In this document: in pieces, positions 8,239-17,263 of the stretch | Layout: the number at the start of each line of letters is the position of its first letter | Numbering within the stretch: the first letter of the stretch is position 1 | DNA from: Streptomyces violaceorubidus | Lineage (GTDB): Bacteria; Actinomycetota; Actinomycetes; Streptomycetales; Streptomycetaceae | DNA: 64,000 nucleotides | Reading direction: 5' to 3' | Assembly: GCF_000717995.1 (NCBI RefSeq) | Contig: NZ_JODM01000003.1 | Location: forward strand, 279,835 to 343,834 | Made by a program: the position numbers and the translations under genes | Notes under the pieces: model-generated | Seen by the model: only the letters and a program-made list of their open reading frames with translations | Told to the model about the DNA's origin: nothing | The model's database searches: none

Positions 8239-8287
8239 CCACGTGCGCAGTCACGTGGCGACCGAGCCTGTCAACCGTGCGTGACAG
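8239..8287 (-). promoter_or_regulatory. nnaR promoter region with two inverted repeats
   Basis: Reading leftward toward nnaR, TTGACA occupies 8274-8269. It lies within CTGTCA-N8-TGACAG (8268-8287). Further on, CCACGTG-N6-CACGTGG (8239-8258) covers the position where a -10 hexamer would fall, 28 bases before the start codon. A repressor or autoregulator site overlapping the promoter is a reasonable reading; no factor is identified. Confidence 0.4.
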
Positions 8288-8319
8288 ACTCGGTTCCACC
8301 TCATGTCACCCGTGTTACG

Positions 8320-9708
8320 TCACACCTCGGCACGGCTGAGCTCGACCCTCGCACTTTCCTCGGTGGCCGGACCGGCCACGCCGACCGGGACGGCCGGCTC
8401 GTCCTGCGTCCGCGCGGCCGGTCGCCGAAGGTATACCGCCCAGGTGAGGACGAGACACACGGCGTAGAAGGCGAGGAAGGCGAGGAAGGCGCCGGTGCCC
8501 GTGCCGAAGGAGAGGAAGGACTGCCGGAAGGCGAGGTTGATGGCGACGCCGCCGAGCGCGCCCACCGCGCCGATCAGCCCCATGGAGGCCCCGGAGAGCC
8601 GTCGGCCGTACGCCACCGCCGCCTCGCCCCGCAGCCCCTTGGCCAGCGCCTTGTTCTGGAAGATCCCGGGGATCATCTTGAACGTCGAGCCGTTGCCCAG
8701 CCCGCTGAGCACGAACAGCACCACGAACACGGCCACGAACAGGCCGAGCGAATCCGCCATGCCGGCCGCGACGAGTCCGGCGGTGGCGGCGGCCATGGCG
8801 ACGAAGTTCCACAGGGTGATCCGCGCGCCGCCGTACCGGTCGGCGAGCCTGCCGCCCAGCGGACGGATCAGGGAGCCGAGCAGCGGACCGATGAAGGTCA
8901 GGTACGCCGCCTGGAGCGGGGTCCGCCCGAACTGGCTCTGGAGCACCTGCCCGAAGGCGAAGCTGTAGCCGATGAACGAGCCGAACGTGCCGACGTACAG
9001 CACGGACATGATCCAGGTGTGGGCGTCGCGCGCCGCGTCCTTGGCGGCGCCGGTGTCGTTCTTCACGGAGGCGAGGTTGTCCATGAAGCACGCGGCGAGC
9101 CCGGCGGCGACCAGGATCAGCGGGATGTAGAGGCCGAGCAGCACCCGCGGCCCGCCGCTCGCGCCGATGACCGCGAGCGCGGCCAGCTGGATGACGGGTA
9201 CGCCGATGTTGCCGCCCCCGGCGTTGAGGCCGAGTGCCCAGCCCTTCTTCCTGAGCGGGAAGAAGGCGTTGATGTTGGTCATGGAGGAGGCGAAGTTGCC
9301 GCCGCCGATCCCGGCCAGCATGCCCACCAGGAGGAAGGTCGAGAAGGACGTCCCCGGTTCCATGACGGCGAAGGCCGCGACCGTCGGCACGAGCAGCAGC
9401 CCGGCGGAGACGATCGTCCAGTTGCGTCCGCCGAAGACGGCGACGGCGAAGGTGTACGGCACCCGTACGACGGCCCCGACGAGCGTCACCACGGACGTCA
9501 GCAGGAACTTGTCGGCGGGCGTCAGCCCGTACTCCGGGCCCATGAAGAGCACCAGCACGGACCACATCGTCCAGACGGAGAACCCGATGTGCTCGGAGAG
9601 GACGGAGAAGAACAGGTTCCGCCGGGCGGTCCGCTCCCCCGTCTCCTTCCAGAAGGTCTCGTCCTCGGGATCCCAGTGCTCGATCCAGCGGCGGCCAAGG
9701 ACTGTCAT
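8320..9708 (-). CDS. narK: Nitrate/nitrite transporter of the NarK (MFS) family
   Basis: A 462-residue, 12-helix transporter. It carries both nitrate signature stretches of the NNP family: GGGNFASSMTNINAFFP and GLNAGGGNIGVPVIQL. The first cytoplasmic segment (WIEHWDPEDETFW) is typical of actinobacterial NarK. The start is ATG 9708 with GGAGG six bases upstream. It exchanges nitrate and nitrite across the membrane and may work in uptake or nitrite extrusion. It precedes nnaR by 108 bp on the same strand. No clear GlnR box could be picked out by eye upstream. Confidence 0.9.
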   Translation of the reverse strand: MTVLGRRWIEHWDPEDETFWKETGERTARRNLFFSVLSEHIGFSVWTMWSVLVLFMGPEYGLTPADKFLLTSVVTLVGAVVRVPYTFAVAVFGGRNWTIVSAGLLLVPTVAAFAVMEPGTSFSTFLLVGMLAGIGGGNFASSMTNINAFFPLRKKGWALGLNAGGGNIGVPVIQLAALAVIGASGGPRVLLGLYIPLILVAAGLAACFMDNLASVKNDTGAAKDAARDAHTWIMSVLYVGTFGSFIGYSFAFGQVLQSQFGRTPLQAAYLTFIGPLLGSLIRPLGGRLADRYGGARITLWNFVAMAAATAGLVAAGMADSLGLFVAVFVVLFVLSGLGNGSTFKMIPGIFQNKALAKGLRGEAAVAYGRRLSGASMGLIGAVGALGGVAINLAFRQSFLSFGTGTGAFLAFLAFYAVCLVLTWAVYLRRPAARTQDEPAVPVGVAGPATEESARVELSRAEV

Positions 9709-9840
9709 GACGCCTCCACGGTGCTCCACAGCTCGGTTGCACCGACGCTAGGCAGGACGCGTTTCGGGCCGGTGGGGCTGTGGATGACCGGAAGGGAACG
9801 TTGCTCTCACCCGGCGCCGGCGCGGGATGAGAGATCGCGG

Positions 9841-10818
9841 TCAGCCCTGCGGGGGCCGGGGCTGCCAGTGCGGGTTCTGCTGCGGGTAGGGCTGCTGCGG
9901 GTGGGGCTGCCCGCCCTGCGGCGGCGCGTACGGCTGCTGCGGCGGCTGGGCGTACGGCTGCGGGGGCTGCTGCGGCGGATAGGGCTGCTGCGGGGCCTGC
10001 GGCGGCGCGTACGGCTGCTGGGCCTGCGGTGCGTACGGCTGCTGGGCCTGCGGTGCGTACGGCTGCTGGGCCTGCGGTGCGTACGGCTGCGGCGCGTACG
10101 GCTGCCCGGTCTGCGGCGGCCCGCCGTACGGCTGCTGCTGCGGCGGCTGGGGAGCGTACGGGCCGGGGGCCGGCTGTCCGTAGCCGCCGGGCGCGGTGCC
10201 GAACGGGTTCCCGTGCCCCGGCAGCTGCCCGCCGGGCGGCAGGTACCGCACCCGCCCCGTCTCGTCGGTCATCGGCACGAACCCGGCGGCCTGCAACCGG
10301 GCCGCGAACTTGGCGTTGCGCTTGCGGGTGACGAGGAAGCCGATCCCCAGGACCGCCATGAGGACCAGCCAGATGATCCCGGAGAGGACGAAGTCGTCGG
10401 ACGAACCGCCCGCGCGGTAGGCGAGGACCACACACGCGACGGTGCCGCCGAGCGCGCCGTAGCCCATGTTCTTCTGGGCGTTCTTGCCGGTGAGGTCGAA
10501 GTTGATGCGTGCCTTGAGGAGTTCGAAGGCGTCCGGCACGAGCGGCGGCAGCGACACACCGTCCCCGGCGTTCGGGTACTGCGCCCAGTTCTGCGCGGCC
10601 CGGGTGCGGGCCTGCGGGCCGGGGTCGGGGACCAGCAGCATGGTGAGCGCGGCGTTGTTCCCGCCGCTCTGGCGCACGTCGGCGTACTCGTACCCGAACT
10701 GCTGGGCGACGAAGGCGAGCTTGGCGAGCTTCTTCACGGACGACATCCGGCTGGTGAGCTGGACCGCCTCCCCGCTCGCCATCAACTGCAACATCTTCTG
10801 CGTCTGCCGCTTGCTCAT
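9841..10818 (-). CDS. Membrane protein with Pro/Gln/Tyr-rich repeat tail, function unknown
   Basis: About 325 residues. The N-terminal 110 residues are soluble and basic (MSKRQTQKMLQLMASG). Two hydrophobic segments follow (GALGGTVACVVLAYRAG and SGIIWLVLMAVLGIGFLV), then RKRNAKFAARLQAAGF. The C-terminal 110 residues are low-complexity, with three copies of AQQPYAPQ and many QQPY motifs. Such tails in Streptomyces envelope proteins are usually flexible and may drive self-association. No enzyme motif is recognised. It lies between the acyltransferase and narK genes on the same strand. The GGGGGAG ribosome site fixes the start at ATG 10818. Confidence 0.7.
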   Translation of the reverse strand: MSKRQTQKMLQLMASGEAVQLTSRMSSVKKLAKLAFVAQQFGYEYADVRQSGGNNAALTMLLVPDPGPQARTRAAQNWAQYPNAGDGVSLPPLVPDAFELLKARINFDLTGKNAQKNMGYGALGGTVACVVLAYRAGGSSDDFVLSGIIWLVLMAVLGIGFLVTRKRNAKFAARLQAAGFVPMTDETGRVRYLPPGGQLPGHGNPFGTAPGGYGQPAPGPYAPQPPQQQPYGGPPQTGQPYAPQPYAPQAQQPYAPQAQQPYAPQAQQPYAPPQAPQQPYPPQQPPQPYAQPPQQPYAPPQGGQPHPQQPYPQQNPHWQPRPPQG

Positions 10819-10897
10819 CCCGCCCGCTCCCCCTGACCGGCTCACGCCACTGTGTTCACTCGCGCAACCGGGGCAGTCTCGCACGGAGGTCCGACAA

Positions 10898-10947
10898 CCG
10901 TCAGCCCCGGTGCGCGACAGCCCCGTCGCGTGTCAGCCCCGGTGCGC
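10898..10947. repeat. Direct repeat at the acyltransferase gene end
   Basis: GTCAGCCCCGGTGCGC occurs at 10898-10913 and again at 10932-10947, 34 bp apart. The second copy contains the acyltransferase stop codon. This looks like a small tandem duplication of the gene end. Confidence 0.6.
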
Positions 10948-12258
10948 CGCACGGGCCCTGGGCTGCTTCGCCGCCGAGGGCTTCCCGCCGTCCGGCCACA
11001 GCCGGGGCGTGCGCTTGGCGGCCACGTCCTCCATCCAGCCGAACCAGACGATGCAGCTCCCGATGAGCAGCCAGGCGACGACCAGAACCGGCCAGGGGCT
11101 CTCCAGCAGCCACGGGACGTGTTCGTACACGACGTCGAAGCCCCACAGCTGGTCCCACAGGGTGGCCGCGACGAGGATGCAGACGTTGTGCCACAGGTAG
11201 ATCGTCACCGCGCGGGAGTTGAGCAGGGTGATCAGCCGGTCCCAGCGGCGCAGCGGGCGCGGCCACTCGCTCCACGACGGGCTCACGTGCAGGAGCAGCA
11301 GCACCGTCGCGAAGGACCAGACGGCCTGCGCGAAGGGGATGGAGTCCAGGTCGTACCCGGTCTTGAAGCCCTCCCGGAAGGCGTACCAGAGGCCCACCGC
11401 GGCGATCACCGGGGCCACCGAGGGCACGACGTAGCGCGGCAGCCGCTTCAGGACGCCCTCCTGGTGCGCCATGCCGAGGATCCAGCAGGCCCCGAAGGTG
11501 CTGAAGTCCGTGAGCGCCGACGGGAAGCGCTCGCCCGGCAGGTTGAGGTAGCCGAACTGGAAGGCGGCCGACAGCACGAGCGGCGCGAGGATCGTCAGCC
11601 ACGGCAGGGCGCGCAGCGCACGCAGCAGCACCGGGGAGAGCAGGACGTACCAGAGGTAGGCGCGGATGTACCAGAGCGGCCCGGCGAGTTCCGAGGCCCA
11701 GTCCTCGCCGAGGATGCCGTGGATGCCCGGCAGGCCCTCGGCGAAGGGCGGGTCGCTCAGCGGCAGGACCCAGTAGAGGAGGTGGAACCACCACCAGCCC
11801 GGGTGCCCGTCCTCGTTCGGTCCCCAGCCCTGCAGCACCATGCCGGTCACGCCCACGGCGCCCAGCAGCCACAGCGGCGGCAGCAGGCGGCGCAGGCGGC
11901 TGCGGACGACCTGGACGGCCGGACGCTTGAGGGAGCGGGCCATCAGGTTGCCCGCGAGGGCGAACATCACGCCTATGGAGGGGAACGCCACCGGCAGCCA
12001 GGCCCAGCCCATCAGGTGGTACAGGACCACGCGGAAGAGGGCCACGGCCCGCAGCAGGTCGAAGTACCGGTCGCGCACGGGAGCGCGCCGGGCCTGCTCC
12101 TGCTCGGGCGCCACCGGTACGGCGGTGTCCGCGCCGACGGGCGGGTGGAGGGGCGGTGCGGTCATGTGCGGGGCACTCCGGGTCGGACCAGGCAGGGGCG
12201 GGACGGGCATGGCGGGGGCGGGGGTCGGCCGCGTCGGGTCGTAGGGCGGGGTCGTCAT
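10933..12258 (-). CDS. Acyltransferase 3 family membrane protein of the mat gene cluster
   Basis: A 441-residue polytopic acyltransferase (OafA/NodX-like fold). After a Pro-rich cytoplasmic leader of about 60 residues it has YFDLLRAVALFRVVLYHL, with the conserved R-x10-H layout of the family. It then shows about ten membrane segments, including LWYIRAYLWYVLLSPVLL and AVTIYLWHNVCILVAA. It probably transfers acyl groups such as acetyl or succinyl to an extracellular polysaccharide. The start ATG 12258 overlaps the matB stop (ATGA), so it is translated with matA-matB and most likely decorates the polymer made by MatB. This link is inferred from the gene order. Confidence 0.82.
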   Translation of the reverse strand: MTTPPYDPTRPTPAPAMPVPPLPGPTRSAPHMTAPPLHPPVGADTAVPVAPEQEQARRAPVRDRYFDLLRAVALFRVVLYHLMGWAWLPVAFPSIGVMFALAGNLMARSLKRPAVQVVRSRLRRLLPPLWLLGAVGVTGMVLQGWGPNEDGHPGWWWFHLLYWVLPLSDPPFAEGLPGIHGILGEDWASELAGPLWYIRAYLWYVLLSPVLLRALRALPWLTILAPLVLSAAFQFGYLNLPGERFPSALTDFSTFGACWILGMAHQEGVLKRLPRYVVPSVAPVIAAVGLWYAFREGFKTGYDLDSIPFAQAVWSFATVLLLLHVSPSWSEWPRPLRRWDRLITLLNSRAVTIYLWHNVCILVAATLWDQLWGFDVVYEHVPWLLESPWPVLVVAWLLIGSCIVWFGWMEDVAAKRTPRLWPDGGKPSAAKQPRARAAHRG

Positions 12259-14459
12259 CCGACCGGCCTCCCGTCCATGGCGCCGGACCGCCGCTGAGGC
12301 GGGATGCCGTCGGCGCCGGGCGGCGGCGCGGAGACACCGCCGCTGCGCCGCAGCTTCTGCCAGCGCAGCCGACCGCCGGTGAGCGCCGTGATCCAGGACT
12401 GGAGCAGCACCACGTACATGATCTGGCGGTACAGGATCTGCTGGAGGGGCAGCGAGATGAGCGGGGTCAGCTTCTCCCGGTCGAGCCGGAAGGCGTACGC
12501 CGCGCACACCGCCTGGATGGCGAGGACGCCGAGCCACGCCACGATCGTCTTGCCGGTCGGGCCGAAGACGAGGCCGTAGAGCAGGAAGACGTCGATCAGC
12601 GGGGCCAGCAGCGGCGCCACGACCATGAACAGGGAGACGAAGGGCAGCCCCACCCGCCCGAAGCGGCCCGAGGGGCCCTTCTCGATCACCGCGCGGCGGT
12701 GCTTCCAGATCGCCTGCATGGTGCCGTACGACCAGCGGTAGCGCTGGGACCACAGCTGGCTGACGGATTCCGGGGCCTCGGTCCAGGCGCGGGCGTTCTC
12801 GGCGTAGACGACCCGCCAGCCGGCCCGGTGCAGCGCCATGGTGACGTCGGTGTCCTCGGCGAGCGTGTCGTCGCTCATGCCGCCGATGGGCTCCAGGGCG
12901 GAGCGGCGGAAGGCGCCGACCGCGCCGGGGATGGTCGGCATGCAGCCGAGGACGTCGTACATCCGGCGGTCCAGGTTGAAGCCCATCACGTACTCGATGT
13001 GCTGCCAGGCGCCGATGAGGCTGTCCTTGTTGCCGACCTTCGCGTTGCCCGCCACGGCGCCGACCCTCGGGTCGCCGAAGGGCTGGACGAGTTCGCGGAC
13101 GGTGGAGGGCTCGAAGACGGTGTCGCCGTCCATCATCACGACGATGTCGTGCCGGGCGTTGGCCAGGCCCCGGTTGAGCGCGGCGGGCTTGCCCGCGTTG
13201 AGCTGCCGGATCACCCGGACACCCGGCAGGCCGAGCCCCTCCACGATCCGGGCGGTGCCGTCGCTGGAGCCGTCGTCGATGACGATGACCTCGATCGGGT
13301 GGTCACTGGCCACCAGGGAACGGACCGTGTTCTCTATGCACTTGGCCTCGTTGTACGCCGGGACCAGCACGGTGACCGGTTCGGTGACCGCCGGTCCCCA
13401 GCGGAAGCGCCGACGGCGGACCCGGCGGGCGTGGACGCCGGACAGCAGCAGCATCAGGACGAAGCGTCCGATGACCAGCGTGCCGATGATCGCCAGGCCC
13501 ACCACCAGGATGTCGGTGAGCCGCTCCGAGGCCTGGACCAGGAAGACCCACGCCTTGCCCTTCCAGAGTTCGGCGCCGGTCACCGGGCTCATGGCGCTGG
13601 GCGCGTCCAGTGCCTCGGTGAGGTTGTCGAACTCGTAGCCCTTCTTCTTCAGGTCGGGCAGGAACCTGTCCAGGGCCTGCACGGTCTGGTGGCGGTCACC
13701 GCCGGAGTCGTGCATCAGGACGATGGCGCCCTTGCCGCCCTGCGGTGTGGCGCGGCGGATGATCTCGTCGACGCCGGGCTTCTTCCAGTCCTCGCTGTCG
13801 GTGTTGTTGACGACGGTGATGTAACCGCGGCTGCCGATGTACTCGGTGACCGGCCAGGACTTGTCGTCCATGGCGTCGGCGAAGGAGGAGTAGGGCGGGC
13901 GGAACAGCGAGGTGCGCACCCCGGCCGCGCCGGTGAGCGCCAGCTGGTTCTGCGACAGCTCCCAGTCGATGCGCTTCTTGGACTGGAAGGAGAGGTCCGG
14001 GTGGTTGAAGGTGTGCAGGCCCACCTCGTGGCCCTCGTCGACCATGCGCTCGACGAGGTCGGGGTAGCGGGAGGCCATGGTGCCGGTGACGAAGAAGACC
14101 GCGTGCGCGTCGTGCTTCTTCAGTATGTCCAGCACGCGCGGCGTCCAGGTCGGGTCCGGACCGTCGTCGAAGGTGAGGACGAGCCGGTGGTCGGGCACGC
14201 TCACGCTCTCGGTGCGACCGCCGCGCACGTCGATGACCGGGCCGCCCTCGAGGATTTTCTCGGGCACGCCGGTGGTCGCGGCGGGCGGCTGGACACGGTG
14301 GTCGGCGAGGATCTCGCTGTGCACGTATCCGCGCAGCATGAGCATCGCCGACAGGGCTACCAGGACGAGCAGCGGAAGCAGCAGACGCAAGGGCAGACGA
14401 CGGCGGGAGCCCTCACGGGCGCTGCGCGCGGCCCCGTGACGGCGGGTGCGGGATGCCAT
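12255..14459 (-). CDS. matB: Bifunctional polysaccharide deacetylase / GT2 polysaccharide synthase (MatB)
   Basis: A 734-residue fusion. After an N-terminal membrane anchor (LPLRLLLPLLVLVALSAML), residues about 85-290 form a NodB-type deacetylase with TFDDGPD, H-x3-H in HTFNHPDL, RPPYSSF and LMHDSGG. A second membrane segment leads to a processive GT2 domain (residues about 370-620) with VLVPAYNE, VIDDGSSDGT, MMDGDT, EDTD and QRYRW, then more membrane helices. The layout combines the PgaC and PgaB-type activities for poly-beta-1,6-N-acetylglucosamine on one chain. In S. coelicolor and S. lividans, MatB with MatA is needed for mycelial aggregation. The start overlaps the matA stop and its own stop overlaps the acyltransferase start. 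Confidence 0.9.
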   Translation of the reverse strand: MASRTRRHGAARSAREGSRRRLPLRLLLPLLVLVALSAMLMLRGYVHSEILADHRVQPPAATTGVPEKILEGGPVIDVRGGRTESVSVPDHRLVLTFDDGPDPTWTPRVLDILKKHDAHAVFFVTGTMASRYPDLVERMVDEGHEVGLHTFNHPDLSFQSKKRIDWELSQNQLALTGAAGVRTSLFRPPYSSFADAMDDKSWPVTEYIGSRGYITVVNNTDSEDWKKPGVDEIIRRATPQGGKGAIVLMHDSGGDRHQTVQALDRFLPDLKKKGYEFDNLTEALDAPSAMSPVTGAELWKGKAWVFLVQASERLTDILVVGLAIIGTLVIGRFVLMLLLSGVHARRVRRRRFRWGPAVTEPVTVLVPAYNEAKCIENTVRSLVASDHPIEVIVIDDGSSDGTARIVEGLGLPGVRVIRQLNAGKPAALNRGLANARHDIVVMMDGDTVFEPSTVRELVQPFGDPRVGAVAGNAKVGNKDSLIGAWQHIEYVMGFNLDRRMYDVLGCMPTIPGAVGAFRRSALEPIGGMSDDTLAEDTDVTMALHRAGWRVVYAENARAWTEAPESVSQLWSQRYRWSYGTMQAIWKHRRAVIEKGPSGRFGRVGLPFVSLFMVVAPLLAPLIDVFLLYGLVFGPTGKTIVAWLGVLAIQAVCAAYAFRLDREKLTPLISLPLQQILYRQIMYVVLLQSWITALTGGRLRWQKLRRSGGVSAPPPGADGIPPQRRSGAMDGRPVG

Positions 14460-15907
14460 CAGAGGGTGTTCTCCGGGGACAGGGAAGGGGAGGAAGGGGA
14501 CGTCGAGGTGTCGTCGGCACCGGCCACCACGACGGGTGCGCCGCCCCGACCGGCGATCGGGTCGGGGGCGCCCGCGCCGTCGGCGTGGGTGCCGCCCGCG
14601 CCCGGGTCGGTGCCGGTGGGGGGGCCGCCGGTGGGCTCGGTCGGGTCGGCGGAGGTGCCGCCACCACCCGTCGGGGCCGACGGGCCCGTGGTGTCGGAGG
14701 GCGGGACCTGCGTCGACTGCGTCGGGGCCGGGCCGCTCGCACCGCCACCGGCCGGGTGCTGGTCGGTGCCGGGCACCGAGGACTCGGAGTCGGCGCTCGT
14801 ACCGGGCCGCACCGTGGTACCGCCCGTCACGCCGGACGTACCGGACGCGGGAGCCTCGATGCCCGGACCGGTCGTCACGCCCGCGCCCGCCGAGGGCGTG
14901 GCGTGCGGGGTGGCGGTGCCGGCGCCGGCGCCGGTGGGCAGCGACGACTGCGAGGGCAGCGGGGTGGTGTCGACCTGGCCGGCCGGTGCGCCCTCCTCCT
15001 GGCCCGGTACGGGCACCCACGGCGCGTCGGAGTTGCCGGAGAGCAGCGTGGAGACGATGACGACGGCGTAGACCGCGCAGGCCACGCCGACCAGGATGCC
15101 GAGGCGTCGGTAGAGGCGGCTGCGGCGGCCGGACGCGTCGACGAAGACGGGCCCGTCGGAGGCCTCCGGGGCGCTCTTGCGGTGTCCGCCGTCGGCCTTC
15201 AGCAGCACGCCGTCGCCGAGGTGGACGGCGTCGAGCTGGACGGTGACCTCGTGGGGGTCGTGCGTGTGCCCGGCGGCGGCGCCCGCGTCGCCGTCCGAGT
15301 CCGGCATCTCCCGCCAAGGGTCACGCAGTGCGGCGGTGGCGGGCCCGGGCGCGGAGCCGTCACCAGACACGGGGAACGCACAGGTCCGCTCCCCCGAAGC
15401 ACCGGCACCGGCCGACGGCAGCACAGCCGTACGGTCGAAGTCGGGCCCGGAACCGACCCCGGGGCCGGGGCCCTGGGCGTGGCCCTGGGCATGGACGTTC
15501 CGGGGACCGGAGGCCCGGCCCTCGCGCGACGCGGACCCCGGAACACCCGCACCCGTCGGCGGCAACACAGCCGTACGGTCGAAGTCGGAGCCCGAAGGGC
15601 TGCCGGGGCCGGAGTCGTCGGCGGGGCCGTTTCCGGGCTCTCGGGGGGTCTGGGGGGCCGGGCCGGAGGAGTGGGCCCCAGGGGTGGCGTCGACCGGGTC
15701 GGGGGCCCGGTTGCCGGGGTTCGCCCCGGACGGGTCGGTCGTGCCCCAGGTTATGCGCCCCCGGGCCAGCGGGTCCTGGCCCGGGCCGTGGGGAGCACGG
15801 CCGCCTATTCGGGAGCGCGGGACCTCGGTCCGGTCGGCGTCGGAACCCCCGCGGCCGCGCGGGCTCTCACCGGACTCGCCGAACCACCCCGAACCCGACG
15901 CGGTCAC
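14459..15907 (-). CDS. matA: Single-pass membrane protein MatA, partner of MatB
   Basis: A largely disordered protein rich in Gly, Pro, Ser and Thr, with one transmembrane segment (LGILVGVACAVYAVVIVSTLL) about two thirds along and an extracellular Thr/Pro/Gly-rich tail. The cytoplasmic part holds two copies of DFDRTAVLP followed by PTGAG or SAGAG. The preferred start is GTG 15907, because GGAGG lies 7 bases upstream. Farther starts at 16051 or 16129 are possible but need 12 A/T-ending codons out of 33 in between, unlike coding sequence here. A 21-codon reading frame ends on the matA GTG. The gene is required with matB for aggregation in Streptomyces; its biochemical role is unknown. Confidence 0.7.
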   Translation of the reverse strand: MTASGSGWFGESGESPRGRGGSDADRTEVPRSRIGGRAPHGPGQDPLARGRITWGTTDPSGANPGNRAPDPVDATPGAHSSGPAPQTPREPGNGPADDSGPGSPSGSDFDRTAVLPPTGAGVPGSASREGRASGPRNVHAQGHAQGPGPGVGSGPDFDRTAVLPSAGAGASGERTCAFPVSGDGSAPGPATAALRDPWREMPDSDGDAGAAAGHTHDPHEVTVQLDAVHLGDGVLLKADGGHRKSAPEASDGPVFVDASGRRSRLYRRLGILVGVACAVYAVVIVSTLLSGNSDAPWVPVPGQEEGAPAGQVDTTPLPSQSSLPTGAGAGTATPHATPSAGAGVTTGPGIEAPASGTSGVTGGTTVRPGTSADSESSVPGTDQHPAGGGASGPAPTQSTQVPPSDTTGPSAPTGGGGTSADPTEPTGGPPTGTDPGAGGTHADGAGAPDPIAGRGGAPVVVAGADDTSTSPSSPSLSPENTL

Positions 15908-15969
15908 CGGGAGTCCTCCGGCCGGCGGGAAGGGGCGGACCGGGGGCAGCACCTCGGTGGCATCAGCAT
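15904..15969 (-). CDS. Putative 21-codon upstream reading frame coupled to matA
   Basis: ATG 15969 has a perfect GGAGG eight bases upstream and opens a 21-residue frame, rich in Arg and Pro with a Cys-Cys pair. Its TGA stop overlaps the proposed matA GTG start as GTGA. The layout suggests a leader peptide or translational coupling. There is no homology support, and the frame would be spurious if matA starts further upstream. Confidence 0.35.
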   Translation of the reverse strand: MLMPPRCCPRSAPSRRPEDSR

Positions 15970-16208
15970 GTCGTCTCGCCTCCGAGAGGTCACAAGCCCC
16001 GGACTCGACCTCGGGCCACTCCGGTTGGGCGTCTTTTTGCCAACTATTCACGTGCGCGCACTTCCCCCCACGGAACACTTCCGGGTGCGCATACGACTCC
16101 GAGCACTCGTCGGCCGAACCGGCCCCCACCAGGTTCGAGCGCCCCCTGTATCACACCGTGCTCAGGCAAAGAATGTAGCGCACGCGGAGGATGTGTGGTT
16201 GCCGCGTG

Positions 16209-17180
16209 TCACTTGTGGACGGACATCACAGCGGCGTCGGCGGCCGGAATCCACCCGTCGTCGGGAGCCGCGAGCCAACCCTTTCCGGTCGCGACCTGCG
16301 ACGCCGCCCGGCGCAGCGCGTCGAGCGCGGGATGCGCCAGTCCCTTTCGCCAGACGAGCGAGACCGGCGACAGCGGCACGGGGTCGACGAGGGGGCGCAC
16401 CACGGTCGCGGGCATGGCCGGAAAACTCACCACGGCGAGAATCGGATTGCGCGTCTTGTCCATGATGCGCTGGAACTCCTCCTCGCCGACCGCCAGCGGC
16501 GCGGGGGACGCCACATGGATGCCGCGCCCCTCGAACAGGCGGTGCGCGAGCTCGGTCCACTCCGGCGTGCGCGGGTTGCCGGCCCCCGCGTACACCTCCT
16601 CTCCGGCGAGCGCGGAGAGCGGTACCCGGGCCAGCCGGGCCAGCGGATGGTCCTCGGGAAGGACGACCGCCATGGGCTCCAGACGCACCGGCTGGTGATC
16701 GAGTCCGGCCCGCAGGGCGGCGGGCAGCCCCGCGAACCGGCCGAAGGAGGCGTCGAGGCGGCCCGCGAGCAGTTCGCCCGCGGCGTGGGTCAGTCCGCTC
16801 TCGTAACGTGCCATCAGCTCCTGCTCGGGCGCGAGCGCACGGGCCCGCTCCAGGACCAGGCGGCCGGTGACCAGGCCCGGGGAGTTGAGGTCGACCAGCA
16901 GCGGCCGGGCCTGCCCGAAGGCGGCCAGCAGGTCGTCCTGCGCCTGGAGGACCCGGCGGGCGTACGGCAGCAGCCGCTCGCCGTCGGCCGTCGGGGTCAC
17001 CTGCCGGGTGGTCCGCACGAACAGCTCGGCGCCCAACTCCCTCTCCAGGCGCCGCACATCCCTGCTGAGCGCCTGCTGGGCGACGTAGAGGCGGGCGGCG
17101 GCGCGGGTGAAGTGCAGCTCCTCGGCGACGGTGACGAAGGCGCGCAGGAGGCGGGGGTCGAGGTGGGCGGGTGCGGGCAT
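16209..17180 (-). CDS. LysR-family transcriptional regulator
   Basis: A 323-residue regulator with an N-terminal winged helix (LLRAFVTVAEELHFTRAAARLYVAQQALSRDVRRLE in outline, residues 9-45) and a C-terminal effector-binding domain starting near residue 90. It is divergent from an MFS transporter gene with 83 bp between them. That gap contains two GGTGAAT/CGTGAAT half-sites about 20 bp apart (17183-17210). As usual for LysR proteins it probably controls the divergent transporter. The ligand is unknown. Confidence 0.85.
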   Translation of the reverse strand: MPAPAHLDPRLLRAFVTVAEELHFTRAAARLYVAQQALSRDVRRLERELGAELFVRTTRQVTPTADGERLLPYARRVLQAQDDLLAAFGQARPLLVDLNSPGLVTGRLVLERARALAPEQELMARYESGLTHAAGELLAGRLDASFGRFAGLPAALRAGLDHQPVRLEPMAVVLPEDHPLARLARVPLSALAGEEVYAGAGNPRTPEWTELAHRLFEGRGIHVASPAPLAVGEEEFQRIMDKTRNPILAVVSFPAMPATVVRPLVDPVPLSPVSLVWRKGLAHPALDALRRAASQVATGKGWLAAPDDGWIPAADAAVMSVHK

Positions 17181-17263
17181 CCGGTGAATTTACAACGCCG
17201 GTGCGTGAATGGCCACGGAGAAGGTGTTGGACCCCCTGATCGCCTCCGGGCGACGGTGGACGC

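Noticed and set aside
9709..9840. GlnR binding box upstream of narK
   Set aside because: Only a GCAAC half-site could be found; the GTNAC-N6-GNAAC spacing is not met.
16051..16129. Farther upstream GTG starts for matA
   Set aside because: GTG 16051 has a fair ribosome site, but the following 33 codons have many A/T-ending codons, and the GTG at 15907 has a perfect GGAGG. The upstream starts are kept only as alternatives.
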